Assembly (NCBI GenBank): GCA_002390845.1
Contig: DGQT01000011.1
Span: forward strand, 1-51,141
Length of the DNA: 51,141 nucleotides
From: Chitinophagaceae bacterium UBA4407
Lineage (GTDB): Bacteria > Bacteroidota > Bacteroidia > Chitinophagales > Chitinophagaceae
Direction of reading: 5' to 3'
Shown: in pieces, positions 26,281 through 35,155 of the stretch
How positions within the stretch are numbered: the stretch's first letter is position 1
How the letters are laid out: each line of letters opens with the position of its first letter
Translations under genes and position numbers: made by a program
Notes under the pieces: generated by a model
The model's database searches: none
The model's input: only the letters and a program-made list of their open reading frames with translations
Told to the model about the DNA's origin: nothing

Positions 26281-27651
26281 TTATTGCTTCATTTCTGCAT
26301 AATACTTATGAAAATAAGGGATGGTTTCTATGCCTTTATAGAAATTCACCAGGTCGTATTTTTCGTTGGGGCTGTGCAGGTTATCACTGTCTAAACCAAA
26401 GCCGAGGAACACCACTTTGCAACCCAGTTCTGCCTCAAACAATGCTGTGATGGGGATACTGCCACCACCACGAACAGGAATGGGCAACTTACCAAAACTT
26501 GTTTCAATGGCTTTGGCGGCAGCACGGTATTCAATGCTATCAACCGGCGTCATATAAGGATCTCCGCCATGGTGTTCTTCTGCTTTTATGGTAACGTATG
26601 GCGGAGCAATTTTTTTGAGGTGTGCAATCAGCAGCGCCGTCATTTTCTCGTGCTTTTGATTGGGCACCAAACGGCAACTGATCTTTGCATGCGCTTTTGA
26701 AGGCAGCACTGTTTTAGAGCCTTCGCCGGTATAACCACCCCAAATACCGTTGAGTTCAAGCGTTGGCCGAATGCCTGTTCGTTCGCTGGTGCTGTAACCT
26801 TTTTCGCCCCATAATTCTTTTACACCAAGCTCTTTTTTATATGTCGCTTCGTCGTAAGGAGCTTTGGCAAGTTCTGCTCTCTCTTCAGCAGAAGATTCCA
26901 CAACATCATCATAAAAACCAGGGATTGTAATATGATTATTTTCATCGTGCAAACTGGTAATCATGTGTGCAAGAATGGTAATCGGGTTGGCAACAGCGCC
27001 GCCATAAACGCCACTGTGCAGGTCACGGTCGGGGCCGGTAACTTCAACTTCAATATAACTTAAACCACGCACACCCACATCAATGCTTGGGGTGTTGATG
27101 CTTAGCATGGCGGTATCGCTTATAAGAATCACATCAGCTTTTAAAAGCTCTTTATTTGCTTTTACAAATATGCCCAGGTTGGGCGAACCAATCTCCTCCT
27201 CCCCTTCAATAATGAACTTGATATTTACCGGAAGTGAGTTTGTTTGCACCAAAGTTTCCAGTGCTTTTACATGCATATAAAACTGGCCTTTATCATCGCA
27301 GGCACCACGTGCATAAATTTTTCCGTCTTTTATTGTTGGCTCAAAAGGCCCGCTGTGCCATAGTTCCAGCGGATCGGCAGGCTGCACATCGTAATGGCCA
27401 TATACCAAAACCGTAGGCTTGCCAGCATCGATCATTTTCTCGCCGTACACTACAGGGTGGCCTGCGGTTGCATAAATTTCTACAGTATCTGCACCGGCTT
27501 CTAACAGGCGGGTTTTTACTGCTTCTGCGCAACGCTGCATATCTTCTTTGTGTTCGCTGCGTGCACTTACGCTGGGTATGCGCAAAAGTTCAAGCAATTC
27601 ATTTAAAAACCGGTCTTTGTGCTGCTGCTGATAATCGCTCCATGATTGCAT
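26281..27651 (-). CDS. M20-family dipeptidase/metallopeptidase
   Basis: This 456-residue cytoplasmic metallopeptidase probably cleaves dipeptides or related amides. I chose MQSWSDY (27651) because the 13 codons upstream lack homology. Zinc-site residues are visible in family order: VYGHYDVQP (His, Asp), GACDDKG (bridging Asp), EGEEEIGSPN (general-base Glu and ligand Glu), LISDTAML (ligand Asp) and DNLHSPNEKYD (final His). A dimerisation lid runs between about 200 and 320. The full length matches the carnosinase-like M20 branch. The VOC gene lies 115 bases upstream on the same strand, with no clear functional connection. Confidence 0.95.
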   Translation of the reverse strand: MQSWSDYQQQHKDRFLNELLELLRIPSVSARSEHKEDMQRCAEAVKTRLLEAGADTVEIYATAGHPVVYGEKMIDAGKPTVLVYGHYDVQPADPLELWHSGPFEPTIKDGKIYARGACDDKGQFYMHVKALETLVQTNSLPVNIKFIIEGEEEIGSPNLGIFVKANKELLKADVILISDTAMLSINTPSIDVGVRGLSYIEVEVTGPDRDLHSGVYGGAVANPITILAHMITSLHDENNHITIPGFYDDVVESSAEERAELAKAPYDEATYKKELGVKELWGEKGYSTSERTGIRPTLELNGIWGGYTGEGSKTVLPSKAHAKISCRLVPNQKHEKMTALLIAHLKKIAPPYVTIKAEEHHGGDPYMTPVDSIEYRAAAKAIETSFGKLPIPVRGGGSIPITALFEAELGCKVVFLGFGLDSDNLHSPNEKYDLVNFYKGIETIPYFHKYYAEMKQ

Positions 27652-27766
27652 AAATAATATTTTTTTAGTGAAACGCCACGTGCCAATCACTGTTTAACTG
27701 TAATAAAAATATAAGCAACGAAAGTAATGTGTTTTAGGAATATTATGAGCCGGGCATTTGGTAATT

Positions 27767-28156
27767 CTACCCCGGAGATGGCACTGAGTGCAGGGCAATC
27801 CTGTTGCCTTCGGTATCTTGCAACACGGCCATGTAACCGTACTCAGGTGAAATCTGTGTTTTAGGAACCAATACTTTTCCACCGGCGGCCTCAACTTTAT
27901 CTAAAACATGTTGCACATCCGGGTTTGCGTTCAGGTAAATGAGTGTACCATCTGTTGCAGAAGGAATATGAAATCCACCGCTGTCAACCAGTGCGCCGCC
28001 AACCTGCGTCATCATATCCTCTAAAGGAAACATGCGCATTTTAATATTGGGCGTATCCAATGGTATCATACTGATATCAAAAATGGCTTCGTAAAATTTT
28101 TGTGCACGGGCTAAATCGGTTGCCGGAATTTCGAACCAGCTTATTGCATTTTTCAT
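27767..28156 (-). CDS. VOC (glyoxalase/bleomycin-resistance fold) family protein
   Basis: This 129-residue small cytoplasmic protein shows the two beta-alpha-beta-beta-beta halves of the vicinal-oxygen-chelate fold. The first begins ISWFEIPATDLARAQKFYEAIF and the second starts near TLIYLNANPDVQHVLDKVE and ends in GYMAVLQDTEGNRIALHS. The metal-ligand positions of true glyoxalase I cannot be assigned with certainty, so a specific reaction is not claimed. The gene is flanked by palindromic copy 12 upstream. Confidence 0.88.
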   Translation of the reverse strand: MKNAISWFEIPATDLARAQKFYEAIFDISMIPLDTPNIKMRMFPLEDMMTQVGGALVDSGGFHIPSATDGTLIYLNANPDVQHVLDKVEAAGGKVLVPKTQISPEYGYMAVLQDTEGNRIALHSVPSPG

Positions 28157-28290
28157 GTTTGATTTTTTAAGATTAAAATTTTAAAGGATACTTTACTGCA
28201 CTAAGTTTAAAATTTTTTCCAGGAAAAAATAACCGCCTGTCATTTACTTTTTTAAAATCGGCTAAAGATTATTTACGTATTATTTCTTTG

Positions 28291-28496
28291 TTAACCGGCA
28301 ACAGGTCAATAATGAAGCTTTGGTTGTGTCACTCACTTGTACGGTTGGATTATATATCAGCAAAAAAAACATCCCGCATTATGATCCATATCAAAAATGC
28401 GGGATGTTGTATTTTTTGTTCAATAAATTTCTGAACGTACAAGTGAGTGACACAACAGGCGATCACCAAAATATCAAAAGCCTGGTACATAAAAAT
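28291..28496. repeat. Mosaic palindromic element, B/B arms with terminator core (copy 12)
   Basis: Arms are TTGTGTCACTCACTTGTAC (28324-28342) and its exact inverse (28437-28455). The outer ends are AACCGGCAAC and GCCTGGTACATAAAAA. The core is a strong terminator-like hairpin unrelated to the cores of other copies. The copy ends exactly at the stop codon of the isomerase-like gene and fills most of the 340-base gap. Confidence 0.9.
28368..28408. terminator. Terminator hairpin inside palindromic element
   Basis: The 13-bp perfect stem AACATCCCGCATT with its inverse has a run of A before it and TATTTTTTG after it. It can act on transcripts from the isomerase-like gene (minus strand) and possibly in both directions. 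Confidence 0.75.
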
Positions 28497-29381
28497 CTAC
28501 TTCAGCTTAGCCACCTGCTCTTCAAAATATTTTTTTGTTGCTATTACATCGGGCAAGCTGTGCAGCCAGTTCGATTCCTGTTCAATAGAAAGCATACCGC
28601 TGAAATGCTGGCGTTTTAATTCTGCGAAGATTGCCGGAAAGTCAATAACACCGTGGCTTACAGCAGTATCTTCTGCCTCCGGATTATCAAATACTTTAAT
28701 ATCTTTCAAATGCACGCCATATACATGGCCTTCCAGTTTCTTTAAACACTCAACAGGATTAAGTCCGTTGCGTGCCCAGTGGCCCACATCGGCAACAGAG
28801 CCAATGTTTGGATGGCCCTGTGCAGCAGCTAACACAGAATCGGGGCTCCAGTAATGATTGGGTTTCGGATGATCGTGAATGGCAATTTTTATTCCGTAAA
28901 CACCAGACATACTATCAACCATATTCCATTGATCATCGCGGGGCTCACAAGTAATATAGCTCAGATTAAATTCTTTTGCAAGATCAAAAAACTGTTTCCA
29001 TTCAGCATCTGTTTCGGGAGCTATTACACCCAATGCAACAATGCTGATACCTTTTGATTCGAGTAGTTTTTTTAATTTACCACGGGTATCGGCGTTCATT
29101 GCTATGCCGAATTCGCCAGGCATGTCGGCACCTAATTTCTGTCCCGGATAGGCTTCAATACTTTTAATACCTGCACTATCAACTTTATTAAGCGCATCAG
29201 CAAAAGTGAAATGATTGAAGGTCCACATCTGCACCCCAAGCTTCCAGTTGGCTGTTACATCTGCAGAGTCTGCAACAGATGTAGTTGTATCTGTATTATT
29301 GTCAACAGGTGTTCCGCTGTTGCATTTTGTAAAGAACATTACAAATAAAAAACTTGCACCAGCAAAAGCAATTCGTTTCAT
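28497..29381 (-). CDS. Sugar phosphate isomerase/epimerase-like TIM-barrel lipoprotein
   Basis: This 294-residue protein has an exported N-terminus with an FFTKC lipobox, then a Thr/Asp-rich linker (about 22-45). The rest is a TIM barrel of the xylose-isomerase-like AP2EC superfamily, with KLGVQMWTFNHFTFADAL at the start and IAIHDHPKP, SVADVGHWARNGL and VYGVHLKDIKVF carrying likely metal ligands (His, Asp, His). Exported members of this family are common in Bacteroidota and Planctomycetes, but their substrates are largely unknown. Another TIM-barrel protein with a different signal lies at 37575-38507. Confidence 0.88.
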   Translation of the reverse strand: MKRIAFAGASFLFVMFFTKCNSGTPVDNNTDTTTSVADSADVTANWKLGVQMWTFNHFTFADALNKVDSAGIKSIEAYPGQKLGADMPGEFGIAMNADTRGKLKKLLESKGISIVALGVIAPETDAEWKQFFDLAKEFNLSYITCEPRDDQWNMVDSMSGVYGIKIAIHDHPKPNHYWSPDSVLAAAQGHPNIGSVADVGHWARNGLNPVECLKKLEGHVYGVHLKDIKVFDNPEAEDTAVSHGVIDFPAIFAELKRQHFSGMLSIEQESNWLHSLPDVIATKKYFEEQVAKLK

Positions 29382-29429
29382 TTTGAAAAATTTAAATAGT
29401 TAATGAAGTGATTAATACAGGCGAAAGTT

Positions 29430-29445
29430 AAAGGATTAATCCTTT
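29430..29445. promoter_or_regulatory. Perfect 16-bp palindrome in divergent promoter region
   Basis: AAAGGATTAATCCTTT lies between the divergent isomerase-like gene (start 29381) and the PepSY-like gene (start 29617). Its position fits an operator serving one or both genes. No further copy was noticed in the window. Confidence 0.35.
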
Positions 29446-29616
29446 CGGATGAGAGCCATTTTAAATTGCTGAGAAAAAAAACAAAAAATATTTGATTCGG
29501 CGGTTACATTCTTTCTACGTGCTGCAACTACTATTATATAACGGATGAAACAGCAGGAAAGCGCAACCTGCAGATTAACATCCGATTCATTAAAAAATAA
29601 AACAAAAAAACAAGTT

Positions 29617-29892
29617 ATGAAAAAGATCTTATTTGCCGCTTCGCTGCTGATTGCAGCTGCCACTTTCGCTGCTCCTACGCATGTTAATGCAGTTAAATTT
29701 TCATCAGAAACAGGTAAAGGAGTTCATATTCCTCCTTCACAGGTACCACCTGCAATTATGGCACAATTCACCAGCCAGTTTCCCTCAGCTACAAATGTTA
29801 GATGGGAGCGCCAAACAGAACATGGCCAAACTGTTTACCAGGCCAAATTCTTGCTTAATGGTGCACGTATGAAAGTACAATATCCCGCTTAG
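29617..29892 (+). CDS. Small exported PepSY-like protein
   Basis: This 91-residue protein starts at MKKILFAAS (29617); the 24 upstream codons of the open frame are not protein-like. A signal peptide is cleaved near residue 24. The mature part has the PepSY-like signature of Bacteroidota periplasmic proteins: VPPAIMAQFTSQFPSATNV, then RWERQTEHGQTVYQAKF and a final strand ending KVQYPA. Such proteins are often abundant and of unknown function; a protease-inhibitor role has been proposed for the fold. A stem-loop follows about 50 bases after the stop. Confidence 0.85.
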   Translation: MKKILFAASLLIAAATFAAPTHVNAVKFSSETGKGVHIPPSQVPPAIMAQFTSQFPSATNVRWERQTEHGQTVYQAKFLLNGARMKVQYPA

Positions 29893-30220
29893 TAATCGTT
29901 CTGCTAACACATGGCGAACTACAGTAATCTATTAAAATCTTCAGAAAGTCATTGCCCTGGTAGTGACTTTCTGAATTGATCAATTTTAAAACATTACCCG
30001 TAAAAAAGCATGCATTTTTTAATCCTGCACAATCACTTAACAGTTTAAACGGCTTCCATATTTGTTTGTTTATCAAGGTATTTTAATCACTTGTTTAGCA
30101 GCTTTTTTTCCCTGTTCAGCAAATTGCATAAAGATTAAATGAAAGCCGGGGTATATATTCACCAACGGCAAAAAAAACAAAGACCAAAAATAAAGTACAA
30201 TTTACTTAAACACTTTAGCC
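29893..30220. other. Gap of 328 bases: stem-loop and presumed promoter
   Basis: It contains the stem-loop at 29941-29974 and AT-rich DNA before the next gene. No palindromic element copy is present, which is unusual for this window. No gene is seen. Confidence 0.6.
29941..29974 (+). terminator. Probable terminator stem-loop of PepSY-like gene
   Basis: The 11-bp perfect stem TCAGAAAGTCA / TGACTTTCTGA has a 12-base loop. The T tract afterwards is weak and delayed, so termination efficiency is uncertain. Confidence 0.5.
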
Positions 30221-31165
30221 ATGAAACCTAAAATTCTAATTGCCTGCACCGTTGTTATTTTAGTGCTGGGTATCGCCGCCTGCACCAAAAAAGATAATAT
30301 AATACCCGGCACCAATTTAAGCGCTACCGCAGTAAATTCAGATGCTTTAGTGTTAAGCACGTGCGACCAGTTTACCTACGGTGATTCAATAATCTATCCC
30401 ATAGAAACAAGTCATGGAATTCACCAGGTGGCACATCTTTTAAATCCGCTTTCCGGAACTTTCGGATGTTATCCCAGTGGCCTGGAAATTAATGCAACAA
30501 ACGGCGATATTGATGTTTACCGAAGTGAAACGGGTTTAAGATATATGGTTTGGTTTAAGGCAACCGGATCAACAGACACCTGCAAAAAATACATCACTAT
30601 TGCGGGTATTAATTTTATGGACAGTATCTATGTTCTCACCAACAAAACACAAGGTCTGGCACAACCGCTTTACAATGCTACACCAGGAAAAAGCGTGGGT
30701 GGTTCAACTTTAACCAATGAATTCGATGACGGCAATGATGATGATGACGGCGATGGCTTTGACGATGAACCGCTTCCTGGCCAGGAATTAATACCACAGG
30801 GTGTTGCACTTGATAAAACTACCGGTAATATTGACCTTAAACAAAGTATTGCAAATGGGGCGTTGGGTATTAACCCCACTCCCGGCACGTTCAAAGATTT
30901 TATACTCAACTACAGAGTGTCCGATCCAAGTGCCAACGCGTTAAATAAACTTACATTCCGTTTATATTATTTTCATAAAACCAGCGAAATTCCATCAAGC
31001 CTGAAAAAGCAATATAAATCAAAACGCTCCCTTATTCTTTTCAATCAGCTTCAGGGCGGCGGCCCGTCAGGCACTTTTACCAGCTACAACAACCTGCTTA
31101 CACCTTTTCAAAAAGGGGTGGAAGTTAAATGCAGACCGGCCTATATTATCGTTGTTCAACAGTAG
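30221..31165 (+). CDS. Lipoprotein of unknown function with Asp-rich loop
   Basis: This 314-residue protein has a lipobox GIAACTKKD near residue 20, so it is envelope-anchored. The body looks like one or two beta-sandwich domains of putative-Ig kind (LNPLSGTFGCYPSGLEINATNG; GVALDKTTGNIDLKQSI). Around residue 170 it carries an acidic stretch (DDGNDDDDGDGFDDE) like thrombospondin-type-3 calcium-binding loops. I do not recognise a named family. It precedes the CHAT gene on the same strand, but copy 13 lies between them, so co-transcription is uncertain. Confidence 0.7.
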   Translation: MKPKILIACTVVILVLGIAACTKKDNIIPGTNLSATAVNSDALVLSTCDQFTYGDSIIYPIETSHGIHQVAHLLNPLSGTFGCYPSGLEINATNGDIDVYRSETGLRYMVWFKATGSTDTCKKYITIAGINFMDSIYVLTNKTQGLAQPLYNATPGKSVGGSTLTNEFDDGNDDDDGDGFDDEPLPGQELIPQGVALDKTTGNIDLKQSIANGALGINPTPGTFKDFILNYRVSDPSANALNKLTFRLYYFHKTSEIPSSLKKQYKSKRSLILFNQLQGGGPSGTFTSYNNLLTPFQKGVEVKCRPAYIIVVQQ

Positions 31166-31194
31166 CAATTATTCACTTGAATAAACATTTATAA

Positions 31195-31388
31195 TACCAG
31201 CTTTTGCGGTAATGGCGTTGTTCTTGCGTCGCAATCCTTTCATCGTTTGTACATGCCTGAGCTTTTATTGAAGCGTATAAAATAATAGCAGCACGCAGTT
31301 TGTATTTTAAAGTTCAAAAAAGGTTATAAAAGTACAAGTGTGCGACGCAACAATGCTTCATATAAATTCCTATGCCCGGCCCAAAAAA
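31195..31388. repeat. Mosaic palindromic element with expanded left arm (copy 13)
   Basis: The left arm is lengthened to 29 bases at 31224-31252: TTGCGTCGCA, then about ten extra bases, then a GTTTGTAC end. The right arm GTACAAGTGTGCGACGCAA is at 31332-31350. The right end is GCCCGGCCCAAAAAA. It fills most of the 309-base gap before the CHAT gene. Confidence 0.75.
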
Positions 31389-31474
31389 AATAAATTATTT
31401 GAGGTAATCTTTTTATTCTGCTGTAAGCAAACACATGCCGGTTATTTTTTACTATTTTCATGCAGTTCAATTGC

Positions 31475-34237
31475 ATGAAGATGAAATTAAAATTGTTGCT
31501 GTGCGTTATTTTCCCGCTGTTATTTATACTACCAAAAGGGCAGGTAAGCGGCAGCGAAACCTTGTACCAGGAGCTATTTATAAAAGCAGAAAAATTATTT
31601 ACCGGCGAAGCAGGCGAATATAACGACACATTAGCATTGGCTTACTACACAAGAATTGTACAGCATGTTAAACCAGATGCCGGCAATGCTTTACTGTTGT
31701 ATAACTGCCATGAGCGCATGGGCATTTTAAAACAGGGATTGGGCACACCTTCAAAAGATGTGTTGCAGGAATACTACCAGGGTTTACAACTACAAAACAA
31801 TTATCAACTACCCGATTCTATCTTATTCCGTTTATTATTATCTGCAGGAAATGTTCATTATTCCGATGGCCGGTTCGATTCATCGGTTTATTATTTTTCA
31901 AGAGCAGAAAAGATCATACAACAATATCCTGGTGCCGGCCTTGCAGGTGATCTGTATAACTCACTTGGTGCGCTTTACAGCGAATCGGGAGATTACAAAC
32001 AAAGCGGAATCTACTTTAGCAAAGCTTTAGAGATAACCCAAAAAACAAAGCCCGAACTTAAGGAAGCGATCTTTGCCATGTCAACCAATATTGCTTCTGC
32101 TTTAAGATTATCAGGCAATCTCGATTCTGCTATTCAGTTGTATAAAAAGCTACTACAACCAGGCGCACCGACAACCCCACTATTGAACAACCTTGGAAGA
32201 ATTTATCTTTCTAAAAAAAAGCCTGACAGTGCTTTGTATTATCTACAGCAGGTAAAGGATGCCGGTATTTACGCAATTGGCTATAACAATGCGCTGGGGC
32301 TTGCCTCTATACAAAAGAATGACACAATTACTGCGGCAAAATATCTAAAAAATGCCACCACAATATTTCAACAAAATAAATCAACCGCTAAAAATAATTC
32401 TTATGGTGCAACGTGCAGGTATTTTGGCGACCTGAGGTTAATGGAAATGCAGCCACAGCAAGCACTGCAATATTACCAGCAGGCGATCATTCAACTGGAT
32501 TATAAGTTTAATAATGAAAATGTTTTTACAAACCCCGGTAATTTTATTGGTGACTTTGCCGGTTACGAATTGTTCAATGCCATACTTGCAAAAGCGAACT
32601 GTTTTGCTGTACTTTTTAAACAGGAACATAAAGAAGAAAATTTTAATGCTGCCATAAGCACCTATGATTCTGCTTTTGCACTGGCTGATTATATAAAAAA
32701 ATCAATTGATAATGATGAGGCACGGTTGTTTATAGCGGATAAGGTATTCGAAGGTTACCGCAGCGCTATTGACTTTCTATTGAATAATACCGCAAAATAT
32801 AATAATGAGAAAACAAACCTGCTGGCACTCAAATGGATCAGTAAAAGCAGGGCCACCTCTCTTGCCATAAGTTTAAAAGAAAACACCATTAAAAAATTTG
32901 CCGGTTTGCCGGATTCACTTTTGCAAAAAGAAAAAAATATTAAAATAAATATATCGAGGCTGAAGCTTCAATTGCAACAATCAACCGACAACAGTACACA
33001 ACAAGCAATCGTTTCTGAAATAAATTCCTCCGCTTTATTCCTTAGCGAATTAACAAACAGTTACCGGCAATACCCCGGGTATTACCGTCAAAAGTTCGCA
33101 TCGGATAGTCTTGATATTACCGGAATTCAAAAAAATATTCTTGATAAACATACTGCTGTAATTTGCTATTTCAGTGGTGTGAAAAATATCAGTGCGTTTA
33201 TTATTACACAATTATCTGTTACAGAAAAAAAACTGACTACTGATACTACAATCAATCAGCAGATCAGGCAATTTGTTAACGGGCTTTCTGAGGATGCAGC
33301 GGGAAAGAATAACAGCAACGACACTCTTTCCACCAGGCTGTACAATACATTAATGCTGCCCGTTGCAAGATCGCTTGATAATAATATTGCTTCACTTATT
33401 ATTATACCAGATGAACAACTGATTAATATGCCTTTCGAAGCACTGCAAATGCCGGGCAATAAATATATGGTTGAAAAATATGCCATAACGTATCAGTACG
33501 CACTCCCCTTCTTACTTTTAAATAACAAAAATATCAGTAGAGCGCAGTCATTGGCGGTGGCTCCATTTGCAGCCAGGAATACTAACAGTCCCTTTGCCTT
33601 ATTAGAATCTTCGAGATACGAGATTGGTTCATTTTCGGCAGATGAACAACTGGTTAACGAAAACGCCACTAAAAAGAATTTTCTTTTACATGCCGCTAAT
33701 GCCTCAGTAATTCACCTGGCAACACATGCAGTTGTTGATTATTCAGAACCCGAAAATTCCTTTATTGCCTTTTATCCATCCGCCAAGGAAGATTCTTCTT
33801 ATAAATTATTTGCGCATGAACTGTATAACCAGCAATTACCCAATACACAGCTTGTATTTTTAAGTGCCTGTGAAACCGCCAGTGGTAAAGTATCTCAGAG
33901 TGAAGGCGCTTTAAGTTTATCAAGGGCTTTTGCTTATGCAGGATGCCCCAATATTGTGACTTCGTTATGGAAAGCTGAAGACAGATCAACAGCATACATC
34001 AGTGAAAAATTCTATAATTACCTTGATAAAGATTATACTTATGCTGAGGCCTTACAACAGGCAAAAAAAGACCTGTTGCTGGATGGAGCCATGAGCCAGT
34101 ATCATGCACCGCAGTATTGGAGCCACCTTATTTTTATAGGAGATGTGCAGCAATCTAAGTCTTCAAATATTTTGTGGATTGCTTTAGGCGCTGCACTGCT
34201 TGCAATTGCAGTTTTTTATTTTATAAAACGAAAGTGA
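31475..34237 (+). CDS. TPR-CHAT domain protein (caspase-like), membrane-anchored
   Basis: This is a 920-residue protein if translation starts at MKMKLKLL (31475); starts at 31460 or 31481 are also possible. A signal peptide covers about 1-27. Tetratricopeptide repeats fill about 30-420 (YNSLGALYSESGDYKQSGIYFSKALE is one full unit). A helical linker precedes the C-terminal CHAT domain (about 600-885), where the caspase-like dyad is H751 (IHLATHA) and C799 (LSACETASG). A final hydrophobic helix (about 892-914) ending KRK should anchor it in the inner membrane, with the protease-like domain outside the cytoplasm. CHAT proteins can be peptidases in defence or envelope processes; the target here is unknown. 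It is convergent with an ECF sigma/anti-sigma operon. Confidence 0.9.
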   Translation: MKMKLKLLLCVIFPLLFILPKGQVSGSETLYQELFIKAEKLFTGEAGEYNDTLALAYYTRIVQHVKPDAGNALLLYNCHERMGILKQGLGTPSKDVLQEYYQGLQLQNNYQLPDSILFRLLLSAGNVHYSDGRFDSSVYYFSRAEKIIQQYPGAGLAGDLYNSLGALYSESGDYKQSGIYFSKALEITQKTKPELKEAIFAMSTNIASALRLSGNLDSAIQLYKKLLQPGAPTTPLLNNLGRIYLSKKKPDSALYYLQQVKDAGIYAIGYNNALGLASIQKNDTITAAKYLKNATTIFQQNKSTAKNNSYGATCRYFGDLRLMEMQPQQALQYYQQAIIQLDYKFNNENVFTNPGNFIGDFAGYELFNAILAKANCFAVLFKQEHKEENFNAAISTYDSAFALADYIKKSIDNDEARLFIADKVFEGYRSAIDFLLNNTAKYNNEKTNLLALKWISKSRATSLAISLKENTIKKFAGLPDSLLQKEKNIKINISRLKLQLQQSTDNSTQQAIVSEINSSALFLSELTNSYRQYPGYYRQKFASDSLDITGIQKNILDKHTAVICYFSGVKNISAFIITQLSVTEKKLTTDTTINQQIRQFVNGLSEDAAGKNNSNDTLSTRLYNTLMLPVARSLDNNIASLIIIPDEQLINMPFEALQMPGNKYMVEKYAITYQYALPFLLLNNKNISRAQSLAVAPFAARNTNSPFALLESSRYEIGSFSADEQLVNENATKKNFLLHAANASVIHLATHAVVDYSEPENSFIAFYPSAKEDSSYKLFAHELYNQQLPNTQLVFLSACETASGKVSQSEGALSLSRAFAYAGCPNIVTSLWKAEDRSTAYISEKFYNYLDKDYTYAEALQQAKKDLLLDGAMSQYHAPQYWSHLIFIGDVQQSKSSNILWIALGAALLAIAVFYFIKRK

Positions 34238-34240
34238 AAG

Positions 34241-34354
34241 AGCAGCCCGCTGCTGATTCATAGTCGGAACTTACAAGAGTGCGTCCCGATGAAACATACG
34301 GGATTAAGAACGCAAGTAAAGCTTCACAAAGAACTGCTGTACGGCCAATAAAAA
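34241..34354. repeat. Mosaic palindromic element with interrupted right arm (copy 14)
   Basis: After AGCAGCCCGC and a short left part, the right arm TTACAAGAGTGCG is split by 26 extra bases (34284-34309) before ACGCAAGTAAAGCTTCA resumes. The inserted stretch begins TCCCG and contains CGGGA, so it can form its own small hairpin. It lies between the convergent CHAT and anti-sigma genes. Confidence 0.75.
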
Positions 34355-34357
34355 TTA

Positions 34358-35155
34358 TTATTCCTTCATCTTAAGGATGCCAAGTTTTGTACTGCTGATC
34401 TCACTTGCTTTCTGATAAAACATGTGCTGCTTATTGGCCTTGATCATATTCAACTGTTTTTGCGCTTCTTCAATATTGCCCGCTTTTATGTAAGCCAGTG
34501 CGAGGTAATAATCCGTTTCCTGTTCAAAATATTTTTTGGGTGAATTACTGTTGAGTTGCTGCACATTTTTGAGATCATCAATGGCTGATTGACTGTCGCC
34601 TGTTTCAAGAGAGGCAAGCGCTGCAAGAAAACAATCTTTCTGATTTTTATCTGTAATTATTTTAAAAACTTCGATAACACCACTAAAATTATTTGCGCTG
34701 AACAATGAGTCTATACTTTGCTGCGACTGACTTTCGCCCCGCGAAACAGGCAATTGATATTTGATAAAATTATCTGCATAAACCGATTCATTGTTTGTGG
34801 TTGAATATTCGTAAACTGCATAACCTGCAACTGCGAAAATAAAAACAGCCGCTATGCGTAATATAATTTTTGTACTGTTTCCAAAAGAAGGTTTTATCAC
34901 TTTTGCTGTTTCTTTTTCTGCTGTTTGTGCAACCGCGATTTCAGGATAATACTGCTGGTGCAACCTGCTTATCCTCTGCCTTAAACCTTCAGTTTTTATA
35001 GCGCTGCGGGCCGCAACAAGATTTTCAAAACGTTCTTTTACAGCAGCATCTTCCTGTATCAGTTTATCTGTTGCTGCGTTCTCTTCCGGCGATAATTCAC
35101 CATCAAGAAAGCTGATCAGTTGTTCAATAACATCGGGTGTAAAATTATCCTGCAT
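34358..35155 (-). CDS. Anti-sigma factor-like membrane protein with TPR-like periplasmic part
   Basis: This 265-residue protein has an N-terminal part (about 5-60, VIEQLISFLDGELSPEEN) resembling anti-sigma domains that bind ECF factors. No zinc-finger cysteines are seen. One transmembrane helix is at about 97-116. The C-terminal half has TPR-like helices (CFLAALASLETGDSQSAIDDL; YYLALAYIKAGNIEEAQKQL) and would lie in the periplasm as a sensor or docking part (inference). It overlaps the sigma gene by 11 bases, so the two are translated together. Its stop lies just past copy 14. Confidence 0.85.
   Translation of the reverse strand: MQDNFTPDVIEQLISFLDGELSPEENAATDKLIQEDAAVKERFENLVAARSAIKTEGLRQRISRLHQQYYPEIAVAQTAEKETAKVIKPSFGNSTKIILRIAAVFIFAVAGYAVYEYSTTNNESVYADNFIKYQLPVSRGESQSQQSIDSLFSANNFSGVIEVFKIITDKNQKDCFLAALASLETGDSQSAIDDLKNVQQLNSNSPKKYFEQETDYYLALAYIKAGNIEEAQKQLNMIKANKQHMFYQKASEISSTKLGILKMKE

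Noticed and set aside
34358..35155. Zinc-finger anti-sigma factor
   Set aside because: No His/Cys zinc ligands are present in the N-terminal part; only the general anti-sigma layout is supported.
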